Below, piece by piece: positions 7,012 through 15,058 of a DNA stretch of 29,167 bases. The notes under the pieces were generated by a model. That model was not told the DNA's origin. It did no database searches and was given only the letters and a program-made list of their open reading frames with translations. Position 1 is the stretch's first letter. Each line of letters starts with the position of its first letter. Source of the stretch: a virus. The stretch lies in the IMG/VR virus record IMGVR_UViG_3300037572_000230, positions 1 through 29,167 of that record; one strand, given 5' to 3'. The position numbers and the translations under genes are program-made.

Positions 7012-7753
7012 TCGTGAACCCTAGGTCGATTGGTATGTGGAATACGTTGTATCCACTTTTGTTCAGAATGTGCTTCTGAATCCTGACGTAATGATGCAGG
7101 GAGTAGAACCGTTCCGTGTACACCTTGCGGTAACCCGAAGTGTTCATTATCAGCATTGTCCCATCTGGGGCCATGGCGTCGAGGTAAGCGTCAACGAACT
7201 TCATCGTTGGTGACATCAGATTGCCTATGTTCGTTTCGACAAAATCGTATTCACCAGAGTGGTCGCCCGACAAGATGTCCTGGCTGTCCACCACAGCGTA
7301 AGAGGGGCCCCGCTCCTGGATGGTGGCATCACCCTTTACGAATCGCTCAAAGACGGCGAACTCTAGGTTGTTGACGTAGGTGATTTCCTTAGACGAGTCA
7401 GTCAGGTAATCAATGAACCATTCGCCCGCGTCCGTGTAGGTCCAAAGGGCTGTCGACCAGGTCGCTGTGGACAACAGCATCCTACGCATGAGAGCGTGGC
7501 TCCAAAGCCATGCTGCCCACTCGGGGTGGGGGTTATCGTAGGTGTCCCACAATTCAAGATAGGGGTCTATCCCGATAGCGATTGCCCGTCGGTCCGGGTT
7601 GAAAGTATCCAGCAGGGCCTTCGTTTGGCTTGTGAAATCCTGCTTTCGGGCGTTGCTGTGAAAGTCGATGTCCTGGTGCGTGACCTGAGACAGGTTGACA
7701 GCCGCTAGGTCCTTCTTGAACATCTCGGTGATGGAATAGTGCATTGTTGCCAT
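6992..7753 (-). CDS. Methyltransferase-like protein, motif I not evident
   Basis: From ATG 7753 the protein has 253 residues; the frame is open to 7789 but the ATG overlaps the previous stop as TAATG. The C-terminal half looks like a class I SAM-dependent methyltransferase: GEYDFVETNIGNL, then FVDAYLDAMAPDGTMLIMNTSG (a 'd.yl..m.pgG.l.i' strand-turn), and a terminal NVFHIPIDLGFTIIRK beta hairpin. The usual glycine-rich SAM-binding motif I is not evident: the candidate strand reads AIAIGIDPYLELW. It could be a divergent methyltransferase or a related Rossmann-fold protein. It is the last gene of the leftward block. The target is unknown. Confidence 0.45.
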   Translation of the reverse strand: MATMHYSITEMFKKDLAAVNLSQVTHQDIDFHSNARKQDFTSQTKALLDTFNPDRRAIAIGIDPYLELWDTYDNPHPEWAAWLWSHALMRRMLLSTATWSTALWTYTDAGEWFIDYLTDSSKEITYVNNLEFAVFERFVKGDATIQERGPSYAVVDSQDILSGDHSGEYDFVETNIGNLMSPTMKFVDAYLDAMAPDGTMLIMNTSGYRKVYTERFYSLHHYVRIQKHILNKSGYNVFHIPIDLGFTIIRKDA

Positions 7754-8085
7754 TACAGGGCCTGGAATCCTTTCGCAGCGTTTCGCCAATACCAGGCTCG
7801 CCGCACGTGCTCATCGAGTTGCCGTGATTCAATGACCATGAACTCGTCGGCGGCGGGGCGATATCGCCGTTTCTCATCTGACCAATGCGCTCGTTCATCC
7901 ATCGGGATGTACATGTGCATGGCCCGTGACGCGGCGATGATCTCGTCGATGGTGGTCGTATCGACGTTGGGGGCCATGCCGAGGATGTTCATGGTGGTAG
8001 CGATCTCTACCTCAGCGAACGCCAGGTCCTGTGCTGGGTCGTAGATGTAGCCAGTGGCGCTTGAGGAGCGTTTAGACATCTTCAT
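7753..8085 (-). CDS. Unknown small protein
   Basis: This 110-residue protein begins inside the end of its upstream neighbour (14-base overlap) and ends one base into the next gene. It starts basic (MKMSKRSS) and ends with a helical Trp-rich stretch (RRAWYWRNAAKGF). No signal peptide, membrane helix or known motif is visible. The coupled arrangement in a five-gene leftward block is the main support. I do not recognise the family. Confidence 0.7.
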   Translation of the reverse strand: MKMSKRSSSATGYIYDPAQDLAFAEVEIATTMNILGMAPNVDTTTIDEIIAASRAMHMYIPMDERAHWSDEKRRYRPAADEFMVIESRQLDEHVRRAWYWRNAAKGFQAL

Positions 8086-8389
8086 AGTCCCTGTTGAAAG
8101 GTGTGTCCGATGGGATCATGGCTACGCCGGTGCCTCGAATCCCCTCGTTGAAGTTCAGGCAGAAGTTCGCTGCCCGATCGTCGACGTATTCGTGGATCAT
8201 AAGATCGGGGTTCCAAACAAGGAGTCCCTGGTCGCGGGTTGTGTCGTCCCAGGGACGTGGTCCGACGCGGTTAGTGGGGTCCGATTCGTCCACTGTGCAA
8301 CCGTCGGCCATGGCCCGTGCGTACATCTTGGGATCAGCATTCTGACCCCCGGTGCGCCCATCGGCTGACCCGTCGTTCACGCCAGGCAT
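8072..8389 (-). CDS. Unknown small protein
   Basis: This 105-residue acidic protein is rich in Asp, Gly and Pro in its first third (GVNDGSADGRTGGQNADP), suggesting a flexible N-terminus before a more structured second half (GLLVWNPDLMIHEYVDDRAANF). A weak ribosome binding site (aagg) precedes ATG 8389. It starts two bases after the stop of the upstream gene. No family recognised. Confidence 0.65.
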   Translation of the reverse strand: MPGVNDGSADGRTGGQNADPKMYARAMADGCTVDESDPTNRVGPRPWDDTTRDQGLLVWNPDLMIHEYVDDRAANFCLNFNEGIRGTGVAMIPSDTPFNRDYEDV

Positions 8390-8391
8390 GG

Positions 8392-8604
8392 TTACGCCTT
8401 CAACGCAGTTAGAACAACTACCTGCTTCTTGAGACAGTCGTGGGCGTTGTACTCGTCGTGGCCAGCGGCGACTGGGATTACCCAGGAGCCGCTGACATCT
8501 GTGAGGTCTACCCCAAGCATGAGAGACAGTGAGTAGGTCGAATACTCTAGGTACTCAATCGCCCGAGCCTCTGCTTCGGTGGCCTGTGCGGCAGAAAGAG
8601 CCAT
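8392..8604 (-). CDS. Unknown small protein
   Basis: This 70-residue protein has an Ala/Glu-rich helical N-terminus (MALSAAQATEAEARAIEYLEY) and a Cys in a hydrophobic C-terminal strand. There is no Shine-Dalgarno sequence; instead a TAGAGT box ends six bases before the ATG, the leaderless pattern seen elsewhere in the window. Its own promoter would let it and the three downstream genes be expressed apart from the first gene of the block. No family recognised. Confidence 0.65.
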   Translation of the reverse strand: MALSAAQATEAEARAIEYLEYSTYSLSLMLGVDLTDVSGSWVIPVAAGHDEYNAHDCLKKQVVVLTALKA

Positions 8605-8610
8605 GAACTG

Positions 8611-8617
8611 ACTCTAC
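8611..8617 (-). promoter_or_regulatory. Leaderless-type -10 box (GTAGAGT) on the minus strand
   Basis: Read leftwards, GTAGAGT occupies 8617-8611 and is followed by six bases and ATG 8604-8602. The G is the last base of the TAG stop of the preceding gene. The hexamer is identical to that before the SNF2 helicase at 26385, and both starts share the form GTAGAGT-N4-TC-ATG. Confidence 0.6.
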
Positions 8618-8853
8618 TATGCGGGTAGGGCGTTGTACGCAGCGGTCGCCGAGTTGAGCCTGACTTGAGCATTTACGAGGTGGGTAAGACCTGTTCGCTC
8701 GCTGTCGGCGGGCGCGGTGTACGGGTTTGCCAAATCGTCGGGGTCAAGACCCTCGGTCCAGCAGAGGTCCCAGAGTTCTTCCTCCAGGCCCCCGATAGCC
8801 CGTAGCAGGATCGACCGCTTCGTGGCGTTAGTCATTGTGACGGTGAAGTCCAT
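8617..8853 (-). CDS. Unknown small protein
   Basis: This 78-residue protein is the first gene of the leftward block. ATG 8853 has a Shine-Dalgarno-like ggag about ten bases upstream. The sequence is mostly helical in character (ATKRSILLRAIGGLEEELWDL, then LTHLVNAQVRLNSATAAYNAL), compatible with a small helical hairpin or coiled coil. No family recognised. The divergent 175-bp intergenic region to its right probably holds its promoter. Confidence 0.6.
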   Translation of the reverse strand: MDFTVTMTNATKRSILLRAIGGLEEELWDLCWTEGLDPDDLANPYTAPADSERTGLTHLVNAQVRLNSATAAYNALPA

Positions 8854-8935
8854 TGCTATGTCACTCCATTGGGTAAAGGGTGGGTACCTGGCTCCAGCGT
8901 ACCGAAGGGCCTAGCGACACCGTGTGAGGGGCCCC

Positions 8936-9010
8936 GTATAGGCCGCGAATACCCTCTCTCACCCCTTACATGGGATGGGGGAGACTGGGTAAGACGAACC
9001 AGGCCTATAC
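8936..9010. promoter_or_regulatory. Divergent control region with 9-bp inverted repeat
   Basis: The 175 bases between the leftward block and the tail module (8854-9028) hold no gene. GTATAGGCC at 8936-8944 and its exact reverse complement GGCCTATAC at 9002-9010 face each other, 57 bases apart. Each arm carries TATAC oriented toward the gene it would serve, so the arms could be the -10 regions of two divergent promoters, or the two halves of an operator. A GGGGCCCC palindrome (about 8928-8935) abuts the left arm. No convincing -35 box is visible on either side. Confidence 0.45.
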
Positions 9011-9028
9011 CCGCTAAGGAGATTTCCG

Positions 9029-9613
9029 ATGCCTGTAGCAAGTAGTGTAATCACCTTCGATGTCAAGGACTGCAAGGTCTATCAGATGCTGACCGACCCT
9101 GCGTCGGCGGCGATGACCTTCACAAGCCCCGGCATCGACGTACCCGGTATCCAGGAAGTATCTCTGGAGCCGAACTTCATCACCGCAGAGTTGAAGGGTG
9201 ACGGCGGTTCCGTGCTTGCCAAGAAGGGCAAGATCGACCGTCTCAACTTCTCCTGCACATACAGCGAACTTTCGCTGGACGTTCTGGAAGTCCTCCTGGG
9301 CCAGGACAACACTGGAGCAGGTTCTTCCGGTACCTACACACAGACCATGGGGTTGGACGACACGTCGCTGCCGTACTTCATGATCGCCGTCCTCATGGAC
9401 GACCTCCAGCACTCGGCTGGCGACACTCCGGCCACGGTTGTTCTGACACTCCAGAAGTGCCAGTTGACCGGCGGTTCACTGCTTGGCGGTTCGACAGACT
9501 CGTTCAGCAGCCCGACGTTCACCGCTGAGGCGATTCTGCCCTACGGCTACGCCACGGCCAGCATCGTTCGCATGGGCGACATCGAAATCGCCGAAACTGC
9601 GGCAACTCTCTAA
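9029..9613 (+). CDS. Major tail (tube) protein
   Basis: This 194-residue protein has a clear Shine-Dalgarno sequence (aaggag, 9016-9021). Its beta-rich sequence, small size, and Thr/Ser/Gly-rich strands (SVITFDVKDCKVYQML; VVLTLQKCQLTGGSLLGG; FTAEAILPYGYATASI) fit a siphovirus tail tube subunit. Position is the strongest evidence: it directly precedes a frameshifting chaperone pair and the tape measure gene, the conserved order in long-tailed phages. Hexameric rings of this protein should form the tube around the tape measure. It probably has its own strong promoter upstream and is followed by a strong hairpin. Confidence 0.8.
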   Translation: MPVASSVITFDVKDCKVYQMLTDPASAAMTFTSPGIDVPGIQEVSLEPNFITAELKGDGGSVLAKKGKIDRLNFSCTYSELSLDVLEVLLGQDNTGAGSSGTYTQTMGLDDTSLPYFMIAVLMDDLQHSAGDTPATVVLTLQKCQLTGGSLLGGSTDSFSSPTFTAEAILPYGYATASIVRMGDIEIAETAATL

Positions 9614-9634
9614 GCACAACACCTAGCGGGTAGC

Positions 9635-9666
9635 GAGGGACGGCGGCTGTGAAGTCGCCGTCCCTC
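9635..9666 (+). terminator. GC-rich hairpin after the tail tube gene
   Basis: gagggacggcg (9635-9645) pairs perfectly with cgccgtccctc (9656-9666), an 11-bp stem with a ten-base loop that can close further by a G-T and a C-G pair. It lies 22 bases after the tube gene stop. There is no T-run after it, so it may be a partial terminator or an mRNA-stabilising stem that lets the highly needed tube protein be made in excess of downstream genes. Confidence 0.6.
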
Positions 9667-9677
9667 CGCGCGTAGGT

Positions 9678-9684
9678 GTACGCT
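9678..9684 (+). promoter_or_regulatory. Leaderless-type -10 box (GTACGCT)
   Basis: TACGCT at 9679-9684, preceded by G, ends six bases before ATG 9691. No Shine-Dalgarno sequence is present between the hairpin and the ATG. This fits a fresh leaderless transcript starting just after the hairpin and covering the rest of the tail module. Confidence 0.55.
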
Positions 9685-9690
9685 TCCCGC

Positions 9691-10263
9691 ATGGATTACA
9701 CACCAGCGGTGCTACGGAACAAGGGTGTCCCTGTTCGGATTGCCAGACTCGAAGGCGAAAAGGGTTCATTCGCACAGGTCCGCGACTCCGAGGGGAACGT
9801 CGAGAGCGAAGAGTTCTTCGTAAGGTTCACCCACAACACGATCGCTGACATTGAGGAACTATGGGAGGGCCTGCCTGATTGGCAGGATGCGATGGCTAAT
9901 AAGCCAATCTCCACCTTGCGCCGCACCTTTGCCCTGCTGATGGGCAGGGGGGTGGAAGAGGCTGGTTTGTCCCTTCTTGAGGGGGAGTTGGGGACTTACA
10001 ACAACGCTATTGGGACGGCTTGGGCGTTGGCCAACGGCGTGGACCCTACCGTGGCGAGCAGGCTGCTCGCACAAGCGCAAGTGGCGACGGAGTCGCAGAT
10101 CACGATGCTGAACGAGGAACTCAAGACGACCCTGGCGGAAGCCGAAGAGGAACAGAAACAGATGAAAGGTACCGGTACCCCTGGCAAGAAGCCATCAGCG
10201 CCTGGTGCCAAACGCACCAAAGATTCCAAGACTTCTGGGAAGCCAGCCCCGGTCAAGTCATAG
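9691..10263 (+). CDS. Tail assembly chaperone, short form (gpG-like)
   Basis: ATG 9691 gives 190 residues; a GTG at 9676 in frame is less likely because the leaderless box overlaps it. The protein has a structured N-terminal part (LEGEKGSFAQVRDSEG; FTHNTIADIEELWEGL), a helical middle, and a Lys/Gly/Pro-rich unstructured end. Its position between tube and tape measure genes, and the open overlapping -1 frame at its end, identify it as the shorter of the two tail assembly chaperones that coat the tape measure during tail building. They are not expected in the finished virion. Confidence 0.75.
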   Translation: MDYTPAVLRNKGVPVRIARLEGEKGSFAQVRDSEGNVESEEFFVRFTHNTIADIEELWEGLPDWQDAMANKPISTLRRTFALLMGRGVEEAGLSLLEGELGTYNNAIGTAWALANGVDPTVASRLLAQAQVATESQITMLNEELKTTLAEAEEEQKQMKGTGTPGKKPSAPGAKRTKDSKTSGKPAPVKS

Positions 10264-10421
10264 CAGCGGTTTCTGTGAAGGACCGCGGGAAGAAGAAGGC
10301 CAGGAAAACGAGCGATCTGGCGGCGTTCGTCGCGTCTGCTAGGGGACGTGTGCCTACGTCCGAGGTCCAGGAATCCCGCCACGACTTCGCTAGTCAACGA
10401 CCAGCAGACTCGACGGGTTGA
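9691..10421 (+). CDS. Tail assembly chaperone, frameshifted long form (gpG-T-like)
   Basis: An open frame in -1 relation to the short chaperone runs through its 3' end to a TGA at 10419-10421. Its sequence (YPWQEAISAWCQTHQRFQDFW) looks like folded protein, unlike the low-complexity short-form tail it overlaps, and there is no ribosome binding site for independent initiation. A -1 slip at ACC-CCT-GGC (10177-10185) would let the proline tRNA move from CCT to CCC and continue with TGG, giving a fusion of about 243 residues. Lambda and most siphoviruses use this device to make a small fraction of long form. The exact slip site is inferred. Confidence 0.6.
10177..10184 (+). other. Candidate -1 frameshift site (ACCCCTGG)
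   Basis: In the short-form frame the codons are ACC CCT GGC. One base back they become CCC TGG, so a single proline tRNA can re-pair with CCC. No canonical X-XXY-YYZ heptamer is found in the overlap. A short TGGC/GCCA stem (10182-10185 with 10191-10194) lies at the site. Other slip points between about 10140 and 10260 cannot be excluded. Confidence 0.4.
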
Positions 10422-10453
10422 GCCTGCTGCCTCCATGGGGGAGAATGGTGTAA

Positions 10454-13400
10454 ATGGCTGGTATCCCGCTTCCACCCCTCGTACAGAGGATTATCCTAGA
10501 CCCCTCGGGGCTCGCGGCAGGTTCAGCCGCGGCCTCGCGGGCGGTAGCCCCGGTTGGCAAAGCCGCGACGAAGGCCGCCAAGGCCGTTACGACCATGAGT
10601 ACGAGCATGAACACTTTGTCGTTCCGTGCTCAGACGACAGGTCGGCTGCTCTTTAGGAACATCGGTCTGCCCCTGCTGGCTATTGGTGGTTTAGCCCTCA
10701 AGACGTTCACGACCTTTGAGAGGTCGATGGTCAAGATCGAAGCGTTGGTGGGTATTAGCGCCGGCGCGGTCGAAAACTTCACTGAGAAGGTGAAAGAGGT
10801 CGCTCGTGCGACCGGTCGTGGCCCTCAGGAACTCGCAGACGCCATGTTCTTCGTTACATCCGCTGGTTTGCGTGGCGCTGCCGCCCTAGAGGTTATGGAG
10901 GCATCGGCGAAGGGTGCCGCTATCGGCCTGGGGGAAACCTCCGTTGTGGCCGATGCCGCCACCTCGGCCGTCAACGCTTACGGCTCAGAGAACCTCAACG
11001 GCGCTGCCGCCGTGGACATTCTCACCGCGGCCGTTAGGGAAGGCAAGGTCGAAGCCACCAGATTGACGCCCGCCATCGGCAAGGCGATTCCAGTGGCCTC
11101 AGCCATGGGCATCCAGTTCCATGAGGTGGCAGCCGCTATCGCCGCCATGACCCGTACCGGTACCGACGCCAGGACATCGGCCATCCAGTTGCGCCAGATC
11201 ATGCAGTCCATCCTGGACCCGTCACGCCAAACAACCACAGCGTTGAAGCAGATGGGTGTCGCCGAGGGTGAACTCGCCGACATAGCCCGCAGGAAGGGCC
11301 TCCTGGTCGTTCTTACGAAACTGCGGGACCTTTCCAAGGACAACGCCGAAGCATTCGCTGACGTGTTCCCCAACGTGCGTGCTCTCGCTGGCGCTATGGA
11401 CATCACCGGTGAGAACTTGCAGGAGAACACCCAGATTTTCGCTGAACTGGCTAACGCCGCCGGTGATACCGACCTGGCCCTCCAGGCCGTCCAGGACACT
11501 GTCTCTCACAGGATGCTTCTCGCCGTAGCCGACTTGAAGGTTTCCTTCACCGAACTTGGTCAAGCGATGGTCCCGCTGGTTGACATCGTGACAAAGACCA
11601 TCAAGGCCGTTGCCAAGATTTTCGAGTGGGTTGCCACCCACGCCGTGGTGCTCAAGTTGGTAATGGGTATCGCCTTGTTGACAGCAGCAATGGGGTTGAG
11701 CCTCATAGTGGCTGGGCGTCTGGCCCAGGCGTTTATCTTCCTCCAAGCCGCCATGGTGAAGACCACAATCGCCAGCGCTGGTCTTGGTGTGGCCTTGAGG
11801 GGCCTCCTGATTACTAGCGGTGTCGGCATCGCCATCCTGGCTCTCGGAGCGGCCCTGGCCTTCTTGACAGGTGGCTTCTGGGGCTTCGGCAACGAGGCCA
11901 AAACGGCGGCCCACTCGGCGCGGAACTTGCGTGACGAGTTGCGTGATGTGCGTATCGCCGGCGAGGAAGTAATCAACCCGATCAAGGACATCACTGGTGC
12001 GTTGAAGGAGTTTGTCGACACCTCAGAATCAGCCCGTTTCGCCTCCCGGTTCATAACCGAGTTCCAGCAGGGCATTGACGACGCCCTGGACATCTCCCAG
12101 ACGGCTGGTGCTTTCCAGTCCGAAGAAGCGCTTATGACGTACTTCTTCGGCCGCGGTGACACCCCAGCGGTGAGGGCGGCCTTGAAGGAACTGGTTCGCA
12201 ACATGGTTAGCGATATTGGGCCGATAATCGACGCTGAGGGGAACAGGTTGAAGGTTGACCCCTTCATGCGGCTCTTTGGCGGGACCACTGCCGATGGTGG
12301 AGTCGTGAATGAGGAGCAACTCAGCGCTTTCCTTGCTGGGGACGAGGTCGTGGAGAACGTCATCGCCGCAGCGAAACTCAAGGGGCGCGTGGCGGCGGAC
12401 CATCTGGTTATGGAACGAGAGGCCCTGAGAGAGGCTTACGCAGACGCCATTAGCGGCAACATGGACGATGTCGTTTTCACCTCGGAGACACTCCTCAGCA
12501 AACAATCCGGCGCCGACCCCTGGGTGAGAAGTCTCGGACAGTTCCTCGACAGCGGGTTCTTCGACCCAGCGGTCCTTGAGGAGTTGATTTCGGGGAAGCG
12601 GGACGACTGGGTAGAGCAAATCGGCATAGCCCTCCAAGCAGAGGCTCTGGACATGGGCAGCGTCCTTGATGTCGATTTCTTTGATGTCCAATGGGGCCCT
12701 GCGGGAGGCCCAGAAACGGTCCTTGACGAGGTGTTGAGCGGTGTGGTCGGTGCCTCCGAAGCGATTGGACCGTTCGCTGACGATATGGCCCAGGCCCTGA
12801 GAAGCGGTCAAGTGGGCGACTTTGTCTCACTATGGCACGGGTTCGCAGCCGGTATCACCGAAGCGTCTATGGCAGCGCAGGGGGCTGGCGCCTCCTTAGA
12901 GGTTGCTGAACGCGACTTGAACAACGTGTTCGTGGTCTTGAAAGAGCATCTCAAAGAGAGTTTCACCGACATCCCCGACGAGGTCTGGGAAGGCGCTGAG
13001 ACTTTCGGGCAACTGATGTCCGCCATCGATACAGCCGCCACGGTGAGGGTTGGGGGCCAGAGCAACAACGCAATAGCGCACTTTGAGGACATCTCCGCTG
13101 CCTACTCCTTGGCTATCGGCAACATCACGCACCAAAACGCCAGGCTCGGCATTTCCATGTCTGCCTCCGGTGTCGAAACAGCGGCGATGCAGGTCATCAT
13201 GGATGAGTGGCTGAGCACCACGCTTGCGGACAGCGAGTTGGTAGCGGGCGTCGGCACCATCGAGAGTGCTTTTGCGGAACTGGAAACCAGGTTCTCGTCG
13301 GCGGATAAGGCGGCGAAGCAACTCAACAGGCGTTTCGATGATCTGATCGGCCGCAGCATGGGGGTTGGTGAAGCCCAGGATGAACTCAACACGGGCTTGG

Positions 13401-15049
13401 TCGAGATGACCGAAGCGTTCCATGAGAACGGTGTGGGTATGGATTCCCAGACGGAGATCGGGAAGAAGAACAGGGAGATGCTCCGTCAGAACATCGAGGC
13501 TTCCATCGAGTGGGGGGAGGCGATCATTCGGGCTGGCGGCGACTCTGAGGAAGCGGCCTCGCAGGTCGAAGCGGCACTCGGGGCAATGCTGGGTAACGCT
13601 TTGGCCCAAGATATGGACCCTGAGGAATTGAAGAAGTTCTTCGAGGCTGAGGGGTTGACCTCCGAGAACATTGCGCTTCTGTTCGCAGACGATGACGACG
13701 AGATTCCAGCGGCGATGCAGGACGTTCTCGACGGCATCATAAACACGTCGGAGATGCACGATTGGACAAAGGGCCTGGCCTCAGGTTTGGGCGACGATGT
13801 TGCTATTGGGTTCATTGGCGGCATGCAGGGGGCGACCCCTGCGGTTATTGCCGCGGCCCGCAAAATGATCCAAGAGTCCCACGAAGCCATGAGGGACAAG
13901 GCCCAAACCGATTCGCCATCCAAGTTGTTCTGGATGGTGGGCGTAGACATCGGCCAGGGTGCAGCAGATGGCATTGAGTCCAAGTCCCACTTGTTCCACT
14001 TCCAGGGTAGGAATATCGTCCAGCAGGTAATAGACGGTGTGCTTTCCGAAGTCCCCAAGTTCGAGAGCGTAATGAAGGACTTTGTTGATGCCGCCATGAG
14101 CGCGGCCCGGCGTCGGATGGACACTGTCGGCGGGGCTATCAGCGCTGTTCTCGACTTGGAAGAGGCTAAGGCCGCCTTAGCGGAGGCCACGCTGCGACAC
14201 GGTGGCACGGGTGTTGATACCGCCTTTGAGCGGTTGACTGGCTCCAAACTGGACAGGAACCTGGCCTCCGCGGAGCGTGCTCTCCGCCTCGGCCAGGGCA
14301 ACATGGAGGACCTCCAACTTGCTGTCTTTGAGGCCGAGTTCGCTATTTCGGAGTTCGACCGCAGGGCCGAGTTGGGGGCGGAGGTCACAAGAGCCCAGTT
14401 GGGCACTATGGACGCTGGGGCGACTGTGGTAGAGACCCAAACCGAGTTGCGGATCGAGGGCGAGGCGGCCGTCGAGACATTCGAGGCCATGGGGGCTGCC
14501 GTCGGTCTCACCAATGAGAATCTGACTTCCTTGGCGGGGCTAAGAGCCGACGATGGTGGCCTGTGGTCGCAGATGACCTCGCCAGAGTTCCAGGCGGCTG
14601 TAGCGGCGATCGCCCAGGACATGAAAGATTTCGTCACCGCCGCCGAGATGGCTGACGGGCTACCTATCCCGGTCCTCCAGATGGGTGACATAGACACGTC
14701 TGGGGGCAACTTTGGTGCACCAGGTATCTCCCCGTCGATGTTGGCCTCCTTGTCCGAACCAGTCGCTGGCGCCTTTATCCCTGGGTCGGGGCCCGGCCAG
14801 GGCCATCCGATGGCCTCCGCCGCCAACTTCCAGAGTGGGTCTATCCAAAACCAGGCGAACATCACGATCATTGCCTACCCAGGGGCTACCCCAGACAAGC
14901 AAATCGGGCAATCTATCGGGAATGTAATCAAGGACAATGTGGAGAAGGGCTTCCTCGACGGGTGGCTGATAAACGCGTTCAATCTCCAGGACACTCCCTC
15001 CGTTCCCTCCCTACCCATTCACGCCTCCCCTTATGGCGGACCCTCCTAA
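10454..15049 (+). CDS. Tail tape measure protein
   Basis: At 1531 residues this is the second longest gene in the window. The N-terminal 350 residues match the phage tail tape measure family in style: FERSMVKIEALVG, ARATGRGPQELADAMFFVTSAG, and the Ala-rich repeats VASAMGIQFHEVAAAIAAM and TSAIQLRQIM. A hydrophobic block at about 396-475 contains several potential membrane-spanning helices, typical of the part that reaches the host membrane. Most of the rest is helical. A second family-like block (AIGFIGGMQGATPAVIAAARKMI, then DSPSKLFWMVGVDIGQGAADGIES) is at about 1115-1175. The start has a purine-rich Shine-Dalgarno sequence (ggggga). It sets tail length and may help DNA entry. Confidence 0.93.
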   Translation: MAGIPLPPLVQRIILDPSGLAAGSAAASRAVAPVGKAATKAAKAVTTMSTSMNTLSFRAQTTGRLLFRNIGLPLLAIGGLALKTFTTFERSMVKIEALVGISAGAVENFTEKVKEVARATGRGPQELADAMFFVTSAGLRGAAALEVMEASAKGAAIGLGETSVVADAATSAVNAYGSENLNGAAAVDILTAAVREGKVEATRLTPAIGKAIPVASAMGIQFHEVAAAIAAMTRTGTDARTSAIQLRQIMQSILDPSRQTTTALKQMGVAEGELADIARRKGLLVVLTKLRDLSKDNAEAFADVFPNVRALAGAMDITGENLQENTQIFAELANAAGDTDLALQAVQDTVSHRMLLAVADLKVSFTELGQAMVPLVDIVTKTIKAVAKIFEWVATHAVVLKLVMGIALLTAAMGLSLIVAGRLAQAFIFLQAAMVKTTIASAGLGVALRGLLITSGVGIAILALGAALAFLTGGFWGFGNEAKTAAHSARNLRDELRDVRIAGEEVINPIKDITGALKEFVDTSESARFASRFITEFQQGIDDALDISQTAGAFQSEEALMTYFFGRGDTPAVRAALKELVRNMVSDIGPIIDAEGNRLKVDPFMRLFGGTTADGGVVNEEQLSAFLAGDEVVENVIAAAKLKGRVAADHLVMEREALREAYADAISGNMDDVVFTSETLLSKQSGADPWVRSLGQFLDSGFFDPAVLEELISGKRDDWVEQIGIALQAEALDMGSVLDVDFFDVQWGPAGGPETVLDEVLSGVVGASEAIGPFADDMAQALRSGQVGDFVSLWHGFAAGITEASMAAQGAGASLEVAERDLNNVFVVLKEHLKESFTDIPDEVWEGAETFGQLMSAIDTAATVRVGGQSNNAIAHFEDISAAYSLAIGNITHQNARLGISMSASGVETAAMQVIMDEWLSTTLADSELVAGVGTIESAFAELETRFSSADKAAKQLNRRFDDLIGRSMGVGEAQDELNTGLVEMTEAFHENGVGMDSQTEIGKKNREMLRQNIEASIEWGEAIIRAGGDSEEAASQVEAALGAMLGNALAQDMDPEELKKFFEAEGLTSENIALLFADDDDEIPAAMQDVLDGIINTSEMHDWTKGLASGLGDDVAIGFIGGMQGATPAVIAAARKMIQESHEAMRDKAQTDSPSKLFWMVGVDIGQGAADGIESKSHLFHFQGRNIVQQVIDGVLSEVPKFESVMKDFVDAAMSAARRRMDTVGGAISAVLDLEEAKAALAEATLRHGGTGVDTAFERLTGSKLDRNLASAERALRLGQGNMEDLQLAVFEAEFAISEFDRRAELGAEVTRAQLGTMDAGATVVETQTELRIEGEAAVETFEAMGAAVGLTNENLTSLAGLRADDGGLWSQMTSPEFQAAVAAIAQDMKDFVTAAEMADGLPIPVLQMGDIDTSGGNFGAPGISPSMLASLSEPVAGAFIPGSGPGQGHPMASAANFQSGSIQNQANITIIAYPGATPDKQIGQSIGNVIKDNVEKGFLDGWLINAFNLQDTPSVPSLPIHASPYGGPS

Positions 15050-15058
15050 GGAGTCCTC

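Noticed and set aside
8856-9041. 61-codon minus-strand frame in the divergent intergenic region
   Set aside because: It would start inside the tail tube gene and cross the inverted repeat and probable promoters; composition is not protein-like.
11222-12381. Overlapping antisense frames opposite the tape measure hydrophobic region
   Set aside because: Two frames overlap each other as well as the real gene, as expected for shadows in GC-rich DNA.
13486-14871. Long antisense open frame (461 codons) opposite the tape measure gene
   Set aside because: It is fully contained in the tape measure gene, has biased composition rich in Ser/Ala/Pro, and no promoter or ribosome binding site; it is a codon-bias shadow.
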